DNA of 64,000 nucleotides from Psychrobacter immobilis. GTDB lineage: Bacteria; Pseudomonadota; Gammaproteobacteria; Pseudomonadales; Moraxellaceae. Below the pieces are notes generated by a model. That model was not told where the DNA came from, made no database searches, and saw only the letters and a program-made list of their open reading frames with translations. A program made the position numbers and the translations under genes. The stretch covers positions 104,416-168,415 of the forward strand of contig CAJHAA010000006.1 of NCBI GenBank assembly GCA_904846265.1, read 5' to 3'. Positions 7,992 to 16,299 of this stretch are shown here, piece after piece (within the stretch, counting starts at the first letter, position 1; each line of letters starts with the position of its first letter).

Positions 7992-10178
7992 TTAAATCAT
8001 TCCATGTGTTGTTGAGGCATTAGCAGCAGCACGGCCTTTTTTAGTATCAGCAAAACCGCTATGACGTAACAACGCATCGATACTGGCACTGCGACCACGG
8101 AAGTTTTCAAAGTTGGTCTTGGCAGGGAAGCTACCACCGACTGATAGGATAGTATCACGGAAGGCTTTACCAGTGACAGGGTTAAAAATACCTTCTTCTT
8201 CAAACTTGCTAAAGGCATCTGCCGATAGCAGCTCCGCCCATTTATACGAGTAATAACCTGCCGCATAGCCGCCTGCAAAGATATGACTAAAGCCGTTGGC
8301 AAAACGGTTGTAGTCAGGTGTCTGCATGATAGCAATGTCGTCTCGAACGCTATTTAGCGTGGCTAATATACCGTCATAATCTAGCGCTGGCGTATGCGCA
8401 TGAATCAATAAGTCAAACAGTGCGAATTCGATTTGACGTAGGGTTTGCATGCCGCTTTGGAAATTCTTCACCGCCAATAACGCTGCAAGTTTGTCTTTTG
8501 GTAATGGCGCACCCGTTTCGACGTGGCTACTAATCAGCGCAATACCTTCGGCATCCCATGCCCAGTTTTCCATAAACTGACTGGGCAGCTCGACCGCATC
8601 CCATTCAACGCCATTGACCCCAGCGACATCACCGACCGTCACTTGGGTTAATAAATGATGGAGACCATGACCAAACTCATGGAATAGAGTCAATACTTCA
8701 TCATGCGTCAATAGACTTGGTTTGCCATCGAGGGCAGGGGTAAAGTTGCCCACCATAAAGCAGACGGGCAATTGCTGATGATTTTTTTCATCATAACTAT
8801 AACGCGACTGAAAACCACTCATCCACGCGCCGCCGCGTTTACCACTACGAGCAAATAAGTCAAAGTAAAAACCACCAAGCACGTTATCATCAGCATCAAA
8901 CAACTGATAAAAGCTAACATCATCGTGCCAGCGTGATACGAATGCCGTTTGCTCTTGGACTTTGATACCATATAGACGCTCAACGATGGCAAATAACCCG
9001 CCAATTACTTTTGGCAGTGGAAAATATGGGCGTATTTCTTCTTGCGATAAACTAAACTCACTTTGCTTTACTTTTTCGGCGATATAAGCACTGTCCCACG
9101 CCTGTAACTCCTCAATACCGTAATCCTGCGCATACTTTTGCAACTGAGCTAAGTCTTGCTTAGCCGCTGGAGTTGCTTGCGTGGCCAAACTCCGTAAAAA
9201 GGTTTCTACTTCTGCCACGTTATCTGCCATTTTAGTCGATAGTGAGACTTCTGCATAATTGTCAAAACCCAATAGCTTGGCTTTTTGCTCACGTAATTGC
9301 AGGATTTGACCCATGATATCGGCGTTGTTTAGCGACTCACCTTTGGCATTGGTATGCGCATCAAACTCAGAAGCACGGGTGACATAAGCACGGTACATAG
9401 TCTCACGCAAACTGCGATCATCCGCATGGGTCATGATGGCAAGATAAACAGGAATATTTAAGCTTGCCACGTAATAAGGACTTGGTAACGCATCGACTTC
9501 TACTTGCGTAAGCGTACCGTTAGCAAGCTGGCGGGCTTTATATTGTTCGCCAGCGTCTGCGAGTAGCGCCAGCCCACTTTCGGTTAGACCTGCCAATTGC
9601 TCTTGCTGCAGCGGTAAGGCATAAGCTTGAGTGGCATCCAATACGTTATCTGAAAAGGTCGCTGATAAGGTGGAAAGCTGACTTTGAATAGCCGCAAATT
9701 TTTCTTGTTCATCTTTTGGTAATGCGACGCCTGACAGCTCAAAACTGCGTAGCGCAAGCTCAATAGCCCGCGCTCGTGCAGGCTCAAGCGTAGCAAAAAA
9801 TGCTGTGTCATTGACGATGGTTTGATAGCGACTAAATAGTGGCTGATGCTGTCCCACTCGTGTGCCATAAGCAGATAATTTAGGTAGCAGTTCATGATGG
9901 ACATGACGAATGTCGTCATTGCTCATGACACTATTGAGGTGCGATAAAATACCCCAACTGCGATCCAATGCCAGATTAATATGATCAAAAGTCATCACAT
10001 CGGCCAGTGCTTGCTCAGCACTGATATTAGTCGGGCTGTTATGGCTGTCAGTATCTGCGCTCATCTCATCTAAAAATGTATTGGCTGCATCGATTGCACC
10101 GATGACATGGCTTTGTAATGTACTTGGCGAAACGTTGTCAAAATCGACAAGGCGTAAATCTGTAGGAAGGGTTTTCAT
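7992..10178 (-). CDS. prlC: Oligopeptidase A (M3 family metallopeptidase)
   Basis: 728 residues, cytosolic zinc oligopeptidase that degrades signal peptides and short peptides. The M3 signature is LTLFHEFGHGLHHLL, with zinc ligands H500 and H504 and catalytic E501. The third ligand is expected in the downstream EWDAVELPSQFMENW helix. Length is close to the E. coli enzyme (680), with an extended N-terminal region. It is the first gene of a two-gene operon with yheV, with its promoter in the divergent region toward the BaeRF gene. Confidence 0.95.
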   Translation of the reverse strand: MKTLPTDLRLVDFDNVSPSTLQSHVIGAIDAANTFLDEMSADTDSHNSPTNISAEQALADVMTFDHINLALDRSWGILSHLNSVMSNDDIRHVHHELLPKLSAYGTRVGQHQPLFSRYQTIVNDTAFFATLEPARARAIELALRSFELSGVALPKDEQEKFAAIQSQLSTLSATFSDNVLDATQAYALPLQQEQLAGLTESGLALLADAGEQYKARQLANGTLTQVEVDALPSPYYVASLNIPVYLAIMTHADDRSLRETMYRAYVTRASEFDAHTNAKGESLNNADIMGQILQLREQKAKLLGFDNYAEVSLSTKMADNVAEVETFLRSLATQATPAAKQDLAQLQKYAQDYGIEELQAWDSAYIAEKVKQSEFSLSQEEIRPYFPLPKVIGGLFAIVERLYGIKVQEQTAFVSRWHDDVSFYQLFDADDNVLGGFYFDLFARSGKRGGAWMSGFQSRYSYDEKNHQQLPVCFMVGNFTPALDGKPSLLTHDEVLTLFHEFGHGLHHLLTQVTVGDVAGVNGVEWDAVELPSQFMENWAWDAEGIALISSHVETGAPLPKDKLAALLAVKNFQSGMQTLRQIEFALFDLLIHAHTPALDYDGILATLNSVRDDIAIMQTPDYNRFANGFSHIFAGGYAAGYYSYKWAELLSADAFSKFEEEGIFNPVTGKAFRDTILSVGGSFPAKTNFENFRGRSASIDALLRHSGFADTKKGRAAANASTTHGMI

Positions 10179-10633
10179 AAAAGTATCCGATATCTGATCG
10201 TAGTGAATGAATTATTATTGAGTAAACGTCGTTTTGTATAAGAGATTGGCTTGTCGCAAAATCTAGAACGTCAGTAGCTTTCTGTTATTTTTCTTTTTTG
10301 CTGTCTCATTGATAAGCTATATAAAAGATGGGTTCGTTTGACGAAAATGCAACCTAAGCATTAACTATAAAGAAAGTGAATCGAGAAGATAGTGGATATT
10401 TAAGGGGTTTAAAAGGGATCAGTCAGTCTTTTAGAACAATACAGAGTGTTCTACTTACAAAGCGCTATCATTTGCTTGCAAATTAACCCTACAGCGAGTG
10501 AGGTTTGACTGCTAGCATCAAGGCAATGGAATAAAAAGATTAAGTACTACTGATAGCAGAAACTATGAATCAGTTGATTCATAGTAAAAATCACAATGTT
10601 AAAAGTAAATGATAATAAAACAAGGAGCAATAA
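10179..10633. other. Divergent intergenic region prlC / BaeRF gene
   Basis: 455 bases without a credible gene between two divergently transcribed genes, so both promoters should lie here. A 24-bp palindrome (10562-10585) is listed separately. No consensus -35/-10 pair was convincing by eye. Confidence 0.5.
10562..10585. promoter_or_regulatory. 24-bp palindrome upstream of BaeRF gene
   Basis: ACTATGAATCA (10562-10572), GT, TGATTCATAGT (10575-10585): 11-bp perfect arms with a 2-nt centre. It lies 48 bases before the start codon and has no T run, so it looks more like a dimeric regulator site than a terminator. The regulator is unknown. Confidence 0.6.
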
Positions 10634-11746
10634 ATGAAAGCGACTCTCAAAAGTTTACGTGAAACCAAAGCCAATCCTGCGGTTAGTATCTTTGTTAAGA
10701 CTCATCGCGAGCATCCTGCTAATGATCAAGATCCCATTGCCCTGAAGAACCAATTAAAAGTGGCTGAAGAACGCTTAACCAACGAATACGATAAGCGCAC
10801 AGCAACTACCATACTCGATAAGATTCATGATAAGACCAAAGAGCTCAATCACAACTTAAATCTTGATACCTTGGCTATTTTTGCCAGTACCGACGATGTG
10901 CAAGTTATCCGTATGCCGATTGACACCACGGAGCGTGTGGTGATTTCACATCGTTTTGCGACTCGAGATTTAGTGCGTGATATGGCAAGCGCGGTGCATT
11001 ATTACACCTTGGTGCTCACTCGTGATAATGCCCGTTTGATTGAAGCGTCTAATGATCGCGTGGTGAGAGAGTTCGATAAGGACGACGACCTGCAAAAAAA
11101 TATGGATAATATTCCATTCCCTATTGAAAACAATGGTCTATATACGACAGGCGACGGTGGATCGGATCGCTCGTCTAATAATGAAAGTAGCTATCTAAAA
11201 GAGTTTTTTAATCAGGTCGATAAAAGTGTCCAAGAGCTGTGGGGTGAGCATAAAATGCCTTTGGTCGTCGTTGGCGATGCTAAAAATATCGGCTACTATA
11301 AAGAAGTTTGTGATCGTCCAGACAACATCATTGCCACAGTGTCAAATGCGACCAATCTAGAGGATGGTAGTGCTCAGCATATTATCAATAGTGTGCAAGA
11401 GGCGGTGGAAGGCTATCGTACATCACTGCATCAAGCTGCCATGGGTGAGATTGATAAAGCACGCGGTGCCAATATGTTACAAACAGATCTACAAGAAGTC
11501 TACCGCAGTGCCTTCCAAGGTGCAGGCGAGACGCTTTATGTCCGTCGTGGTTATATACAATCAGCCAAAATTGATGAAAAGGCGCAGACTTTGAGTCTTG
11601 CAGATGATGCGGCTTCAGAAGGCGTTACTGATGATGCCATTGGCGAAATCATTGAGCATGTCATTCATAATGGTGGCGAAGCAGTATTTATGCCACAAGA
11701 TATTATGGGTGAAGATCAACCAATTGCTTTGGTGACACGCTATTAA
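10634..11746 (+). CDS. BaeRF-type (bacterial eRF1-like) protein
   Basis: 370 residues resembling the bacterial archaeo-eukaryotic release-factor-like (BaeRF) family, probably the BaeRF3 group. Visible features are the N-terminal VSIFVKTHREHPANDQDPI, the central beta-rich segment HYYTLVLTRDNARLIEAS, and the C-terminal DAIGEIIEHVIHNGGEAVFMP, which corresponds to the eRF1 domain 3-like end. The family is thought to act on ribosomes or RNA, but its role is poorly known. A strong AAGGAG site precedes the ATG. It stands alone, with a palindrome upstream and a terminator downstream, so it is probably regulated on its own. Confidence 0.75.
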   Translation: MKATLKSLRETKANPAVSIFVKTHREHPANDQDPIALKNQLKVAEERLTNEYDKRTATTILDKIHDKTKELNHNLNLDTLAIFASTDDVQVIRMPIDTTERVVISHRFATRDLVRDMASAVHYYTLVLTRDNARLIEASNDRVVREFDKDDDLQKNMDNIPFPIENNGLYTTGDGGSDRSSNNESSYLKEFFNQVDKSVQELWGEHKMPLVVVGDAKNIGYYKEVCDRPDNIIATVSNATNLEDGSAQHIINSVQEAVEGYRTSLHQAAMGEIDKARGANMLQTDLQEVYRSAFQGAGETLYVRRGYIQSAKIDEKAQTLSLADDAASEGVTDDAIGEIIEHVIHNGGEAVFMPQDIMGEDQPIALVTRY

Positions 11747-11814
11747 TTGCTAGATAGTGCTTATTGATGACAATCCTTTGCGAATTCGCCATTGATAGAA
11801 GATAGGTATAATAT

Positions 11815-11851
11815 GGGAGCATTGGTTCGATAAGAATCAATGCTCTTTTTA
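11815..11851 (+). terminator. Rho-independent terminator after BaeRF gene
   Basis: GAGCATTGGTTC (11817-11828) pairs with GAATCAATGCTC (11834-11845), with one G-U pair, a 5-nt loop and a five-T run. Confidence 0.88.
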
Positions 11852-11910
11852 CATTGATGATATATTAAGCCTTTACCTAAAACATATGCTTGATTGCCGT
11901 AGATTGTTAA

Positions 11911-12663
11911 ATGATGCGAAATAACATACCAAATACTCTCATGCTATTTAGCGTCACAGCAATGATAGCCTTTAGCTCCAGTCTCAGTATGGCAGAGACA
12001 GATGTGAATAATATATCTGTGAGCCATCTATCATGGGGTCAATTGCCGCCTTCTATTCAAAACTATTATCAAATAGACTCTAAAAAAAATAAAATGAGGC
12101 TAAAGACCAAAGATATTGTTGCTATTCGTTCTTGGATTGGCACAGTAGGAGAACAGTATTTGGTTCAATTACAGCGTTTCAATTCAACCAATAGCCCCGG
12201 CGAGCCAGCAGGAGAGGTCTTCACGCATTTATATGTTATAGATGAACAAGAGGTTTTACGAGTATGGCAAATATATGATTATGTACCCTGCGATGGGTTA
12301 GATGTAATCGCAGAATTCGCTAAAAACACCGCCGTAGTGACTGATATTAATAATAACGGTGTTGTCGAAGTGAGTGTGCCTTATTATCTCGGTTGTCGTG
12401 GTGACGTAAGTTACGATGAGATGAAAGTAATCATGTACGAAGGGCAGCAAAAATTCGCCATCCGTGGTAACTCTGCAATTTGTAACGCCAAGACAGGTCA
12501 GCCAGTTGACGCTACTGGTTATTATGGTGGCGACTATAAGGTTGATGAAAAATTACTACAGCAATCAGCGCTATCAGCTTCTCAAAAATCAGTATTTAGG
12601 CGTCACTTGCAATCAGTGTGGCGCGATAATCAATGTTCCATTTATTTTAAGTATGATGACTAA
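11911..12663 (+). CDS. Secreted protein of unknown function
   Basis: 250 residues with a clear signal peptide (hydrophobic LMLFSVTAMIAFSSSLSMA, likely cleavage after A28). The mature part has a short VVTDINNNGVVEVSVPY segment, reminiscent of FG-GAP/calcium-loop-like repeats, and a following CRGDVSYDEMKVIMYEG. The pattern resembles a group of small periplasmic or surface proteins sometimes named as the M949_RS01915 family, but I hold that only tentatively. The mature part has four cysteines (in VPCDG, LGCRGD, AICNA and NQCSIY) that could form disulfides. The next gene starts at or within its last codons. Confidence 0.6.
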   Translation: MMRNNIPNTLMLFSVTAMIAFSSSLSMAETDVNNISVSHLSWGQLPPSIQNYYQIDSKKNKMRLKTKDIVAIRSWIGTVGEQYLVQLQRFNSTNSPGEPAGEVFTHLYVIDEQEVLRVWQIYDYVPCDGLDVIAEFAKNTAVVTDINNNGVVEVSVPYYLGCRGDVSYDEMKVIMYEGQQKFAIRGNSAICNAKTGQPVDATGYYGGDYKVDEKLLQQSALSASQKSVFRRHLQSVWRDNQCSIYFKYDD

Positions 12664-12667
12664 TTCT

Positions 12668-13426
12668 ATGACTATCACGACCTCTTTTGTGCTAACCAGC
12701 TATAACATTCATAAAGGCATGTCGCCGATGAATCGCCAAGTTAAAATACAAGGTATCGCCCAAGCGCTCGATATTATTGGCTCCGATGTACTGTGTCTCC
12801 AAGAAGTGCAAGGTCAGAATCTTAAGCGCAATATGCAATACAACGAATACCCTGACCAATCGCAACATGAATGGTTTGGTGAATATTTACAGCTGCAAAA
12901 TAGCTATGGTAAAAACTCAGAGTATGAAAATGGTCATCATGGCAATGCGGTATTGAGCCGCTTTCCATTAGATCCTAAGCATAACGTCAATATCACCGTT
13001 AATAAGCTTGAGCAGCGTGGCGTCTTGCACTGTGAAGTACAACCAGTTGGATGGGATGTACCAGTGGTTGTACTGTGTGCACACCTAAATTTGTTTGAGC
13101 GTGATCGCATCAAGCAATATGAAGCCATTGCCAACTATGTTCGTAATGAGATTGCACCTGATCAACCACTGATTTTGGCAGGAGATTTTAATGATTGGAA
13201 AAAAATGTCTTGTGATAAGCTTGCTACTAGCTTGGGTATGACCGAAGCTTTCAAGCATTGTCATGGCAAACTGCTGCCAACTTTCCCAGCCAAGCTTCCG
13301 GTGCTGAGCTTAGATCGTATTTATGTGCGTAATCTAAGAGTGAAAAATGCATGGGTGCATACGGGCAAACCATGGTCGACACTGTCTGATCATCTGCCAC
13401 TCAGTGCGGAATTGGCACACTTATAA
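12668..13426 (+). CDS. Endonuclease/exonuclease/phosphatase family protein
   Basis: About 252 residues with the complete EEP-fold motif set: TSYNIHKG, LCLQEVQ (catalytic Glu), HGNAVLSRFP, VVLCAHLNLF, LAGDFNDW (catalytic Asp/Asn), LDRIYVRN and a C-terminal SDHLPLSAEL (catalytic His). Members cut DNA/RNA or hydrolyse phosphodiesters. The substrate here is unknown. The ATG at 12668 is chosen because the conserved first strand starts soon after. In-frame ATGs at 12653/12656 overlap the previous gene's stop and are possible. No strong ribosome site is visible, so translation may be coupled to the upstream gene. Confidence 0.82.
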   Translation: MTITTSFVLTSYNIHKGMSPMNRQVKIQGIAQALDIIGSDVLCLQEVQGQNLKRNMQYNEYPDQSQHEWFGEYLQLQNSYGKNSEYENGHHGNAVLSRFPLDPKHNVNITVNKLEQRGVLHCEVQPVGWDVPVVVLCAHLNLFERDRIKQYEAIANYVRNEIAPDQPLILAGDFNDWKKMSCDKLATSLGMTEAFKHCHGKLLPTFPAKLPVLSLDRIYVRNLRVKNAWVHTGKPWSTLSDHLPLSAELAHL

Positions 13427-13513
13427 ATGATTATTAGATAAGCTTAAGTTATTCACTAAAAATAAAATTGAATGCAAAAATAAAGCAATAGATACCTATA
13501 AGGATATATAACG

Positions 13514-14518
13514 ATGTCTACTCTTTCTCATAATGTGCTACCAACGACCCAACATGCTGTACTCATACGTGAGTTTGGCGAACCTGAAGTGATGAGCTAT
13601 CAAGAGGATGTGGCCATTCCTGTGTTAACAGACAATCAGGTATTGGTCAAAGTCGCTTATGCGGGTATCAATCCTGTCGATTACAAAACGCGTCAAGGCA
13701 AAGGCTGGGGCGCTGATGCCATTCAAAAAGACAAGTTTGATAAAAATGAGCCTGCAATTTTGGGGTTTGATATGTCAGGCACTGTGGTCGATAGTCGTAA
13801 TGAGCAATTTACTATCGGTACACAGGTCGCTGCCCTGACTTTTCATGGTGGCTGTTATGCAGAGTATGTAGCAGTCGATGCTGACATGCTGGCAAAAGTA
13901 CCGAATTCTGTCACGTTACAGCAAGCAGGTGCGCTGCCTTGTATTGGACAGACGGCGATACAGTTTGTAGAGTTTGCAAATATTCAAAATGGTGAGCATG
14001 TGGTGATAAACGCGCCAGCAGGCGGCGTGGGTCACTTGTTGATTCAGCTGCTCATGGATAAAGTGGCTAAAAACAATATCAAGGTGACCGTTATTTGCTC
14101 ACCAGAAAAATATGCCAAGCTTGATGAAATAATAGATACCAATCAGCTTACAGGTTGGATTGATTATACCAAAGATGGTGAATTCCCTGAATTACAGGCA
14201 GATGTGCTACTGGATTTGGTCGGTAATGAAGCAGGCGTGCGAGCGCTTAGCGTGCTCAAATCTGGTGGTCGCGTCAATGTATTACCAACGATTTGGGTGG
14301 ATAAACTCAAAAAAGCGGGTAGACAGAAACAGTTAAAGGTAGCAGGTTATAAGGCGCAGCGTAGTGGTGAAGATATGGCGCGAGTTTTACAGCTCGTTGC
14401 AGATGGTAAGCTAACGCTACGTATTCAGCAAACTTATCCATTGTCTAAAGTGGTCGCGGCTCATCATGAGCTGCAAAAAGGTGCTGCTTTTGGCAAGATC
14501 GTTTTGGAAGTGAGCTAG
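13514..14518 (+). CDS. NADP-dependent MDR oxidoreductase (quinone-oxidoreductase-like)
   Basis: 334 residues of the zinc-independent medium-chain dehydrogenase/reductase superfamily. The N-terminal GroES-like domain contains VKVAYAGINPVDYKTRQG. The Rossmann domain has VVINAPAGGVGHLLIQLL (nucleotide-binding motif). The C-terminus ends AFGKIVLEV. No structural-zinc cysteine cluster is present. Members reduce quinones, enones or other activated alkenes with NADPH. Substrate unknown. AAGGATATATAACG precedes the ATG. A hairpin with no T run follows the stop (14520-14544). Confidence 0.85.
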   Translation: MSTLSHNVLPTTQHAVLIREFGEPEVMSYQEDVAIPVLTDNQVLVKVAYAGINPVDYKTRQGKGWGADAIQKDKFDKNEPAILGFDMSGTVVDSRNEQFTIGTQVAALTFHGGCYAEYVAVDADMLAKVPNSVTLQQAGALPCIGQTAIQFVEFANIQNGEHVVINAPAGGVGHLLIQLLMDKVAKNNIKVTVICSPEKYAKLDEIIDTNQLTGWIDYTKDGEFPELQADVLLDLVGNEAGVRALSVLKSGGRVNVLPTIWVDKLKKAGRQKQLKVAGYKAQRSGEDMARVLQLVADGKLTLRIQQTYPLSKVVAAHHELQKGAAFGKIVLEVS

Positions 14519-14519
14519 G

Positions 14520-14544
14520 GCATGTCTTCAATATGAAGGCATGC
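14520..14544. other. Hairpin between oxidoreductase and alkB-like genes
   Basis: GCATGTCTTCA and TGAAGGCATGC form an 11-bp stem (one G-U) with a 3-nt loop. There is no T run on either side, so it is not a standard intrinsic terminator. It sits between convergent genes and may protect or process the 3' end. Confidence 0.5.
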
Positions 14545-14707
14545 GACTAAATGGGCTAAAAATGGTTAAATTTTGCCAAACGAAGTCAAATAACGGGTTA
14601 ATATCGATATTAATCAGCTATTTTCCTTGTTTGGCTACCGTTTATCTCATTTTTATCCCCATTTTTAAAACGAGGACGCGCTCTAGCTTATATTAAGTTA
14701 CATTAAT

Positions 14708-15343
14708 TTAATGCGGTAGCACTTTTCGAAAGGTGAGGCTGATGCGCCCTGATGCGACAGTTTTGGTTTTTGTAATGGTGTGCTTCCAAAAATCCTGCGT
14801 ATCGCCATGCATAACGATAAGCTGACCGGACTCAAGATATAGCTCAACTTTGACGGGCTTGTTCTCTTGTCTAATAGTTTTATGCTTAAAAACAAATTTT
14901 CGCCTAGCACCGAGCGATAAAGAAGCAATAATCGGCTGCGCGCCCAGCTCTTTTTCATCATCGGCATGATAACCCATGCCATCAGCACCAGAGGGATAGT
15001 GGTTAAGTAAGCAAGAATTAAAATCAACATTGATACCACTGCTTGATAACTGCTGCTCAATATGTCGTTTTACGTGCAACATCTGCTTTGTCCATGGAAT
15101 GGCTCGACGCGTCTGTCCAGAGTAATAATAACTGACATCGTGGTCACCCATCCAGACGATTTGGCGAGTGGTAACATGTGTTTTACCAAACAACGTCACG
15201 ATGTCAGACTGCCAAGGTAGCTCGGTTAGTAGATTCTCATACAGAGCGTTAGCATCATTGATAACTACCCCTAAGTCATTGACCTGACCATCGTAAGGCA
15301 ACAGATTGTCAGTCGGTGTAGGCGCAAAAAGGTCAGTCATCAC
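14708..15343 (-). CDS. AlkB-like 2-oxoglutarate/Fe(II) dioxygenase
   Basis: 211 residues of the AlkB superfamily, which oxidatively removes alkyl lesions from nucleic acids. Iron ligands are H126 and D128 in MGYHADDEKE and H188 in FWKHTI. The 2-oxoglutarate/AlkB signature arginines appear in SGRISLTFRK (R200, R206). NHYPSGADGMGYH is typical of the ALKBH2/3-like group found in many gammaproteobacteria. It is the last gene of a minus-strand operon, 14 bases after the hydrolase gene. It is distinct from the Ada-linked E. coli AlkB, judging by motif context. Confidence 0.85.
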   Translation of the reverse strand: MMTDLFAPTPTDNLLPYDGQVNDLGVVINDANALYENLLTELPWQSDIVTLFGKTHVTTRQIVWMGDHDVSYYYSGQTRRAIPWTKQMLHVKRHIEQQLSSSGINVDFNSCLLNHYPSGADGMGYHADDEKELGAQPIIASLSLGARRKFVFKHKTIRQENKPVKVELYLESGQLIVMHGDTQDFWKHTITKTKTVASGRISLTFRKVLPH

Positions 15344-15357
15344 TTAGACGGCTCAGC

Positions 15358-16248
15358 TTATTTATGACTATGATAATGCTCATTGATAACTTGAGCACAT
15401 AATTCAGGTGCTTCCATCGGCAGTAGATGACCGTAATCTAACAAAGATATGATGCTGTCATCAGGGACGAATTTTTGCCATTGTTGTCGCACTTTATGGT
15501 TGATAAACAACGTCGGCTTGCCAGTGATAAGGGTATAAGGACAGCTTAATTGCTTGAGGGCGGTATCGATATGCGGCGCGCCGAAATAGTTGGCGAGCTC
15601 TTGCTCAGGCGCAAATATCAGCGTGTAACTGCCACTGGTATCTTTGGACAAACTTTGCTCTGCAAATACCCGCAAATGCGCATCACTCATGCGCCTATAA
15701 GCACGTTGAGCGCGTAAGTTCTCATAATAATCATCGATGCTTGCCCAAGTAGATTGTTTGGTGAGGGTGCTTTTAAATGGTTCGCGACTGAGCAGAAGCT
15801 TACGCGGCAATAGATTATAGAGTCGGGCTTGTGGTTTGGTAAAGGTCACAGGCTCTATTAAATATAGCTGTGAAAACAGATCTGGGCGCTGGGCTGCAGC
15901 GATGGCAGTGGCAGTGGCTCCTTGCGAATGACCAATACCAACGATGGGTTTGTCTTGCGTTTTTTCTAAAAATTCAATAAGTATCTCAGCATCCTGCTCG
16001 CGCGTAAGACGACGGTGCTGCGGCTTGTCATACCAGTAGCCACGAAGCGCAAGCGAGCTGATTTTAAAGTCAGTTGCCAGCGCATTTAATAAGGGACTAT
16101 AAGTACCAACGGTAAAACTATTGCCACCATAAAAGTGTGCTGGCACGCGAGAGGCAGTACTTGACTGTATCGATGGCGTAAGCTGACTAAGATTATAGTA
16201 GCGCGCTTGTTTTCCACTAATATTAATATTTTTTGCAAATGCTTTCAT
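15358..16248 (-). CDS. Alpha/beta hydrolase
   Basis: 296 residues with the alpha/beta-hydrolase fold: nucleophile elbow GIGHSQGA (S108), the oxyanion region around HFYGGNSFTVGTY, and a late LLDYGHLLPME providing the catalytic His. Substrate unknown. The ATG at 16248 is chosen because AAGGAGG (16259-16265, minus strand) lies about 10 bases upstream. The in-frame GTG at 16257 would almost touch that site. It is the middle gene of the ABC transporter / hydrolase / AlkB-like operon. Confidence 0.85.
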   Translation of the reverse strand: MKAFAKNINISGKQARYYNLSQLTPSIQSSTASRVPAHFYGGNSFTVGTYSPLLNALATDFKISSLALRGYWYDKPQHRRLTREQDAEILIEFLEKTQDKPIVGIGHSQGATATAIAAAQRPDLFSQLYLIEPVTFTKPQARLYNLLPRKLLLSREPFKSTLTKQSTWASIDDYYENLRAQRAYRRMSDAHLRVFAEQSLSKDTSGSYTLIFAPEQELANYFGAPHIDTALKQLSCPYTLITGKPTLFINHKVRQQWQKFVPDDSIISLLDYGHLLPMEAPELCAQVINEHYHSHK

Positions 16249-16299
16249 AATGTACACACCTCCTTGTGTCTGATTTTCAATGAAAATTAAGGGTTGTAC

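Noticed and set aside
11770..11820. TATAAT-containing promoter before the secreted-protein gene
   Set aside because: TATAAT at 11807 has no -35 at suitable spacing and lies just before a terminator stem.
14520..14544. Intrinsic terminator after the MDR oxidoreductase
   Set aside because: The stem is good but no T run follows in either direction. Kept only as a hairpin.
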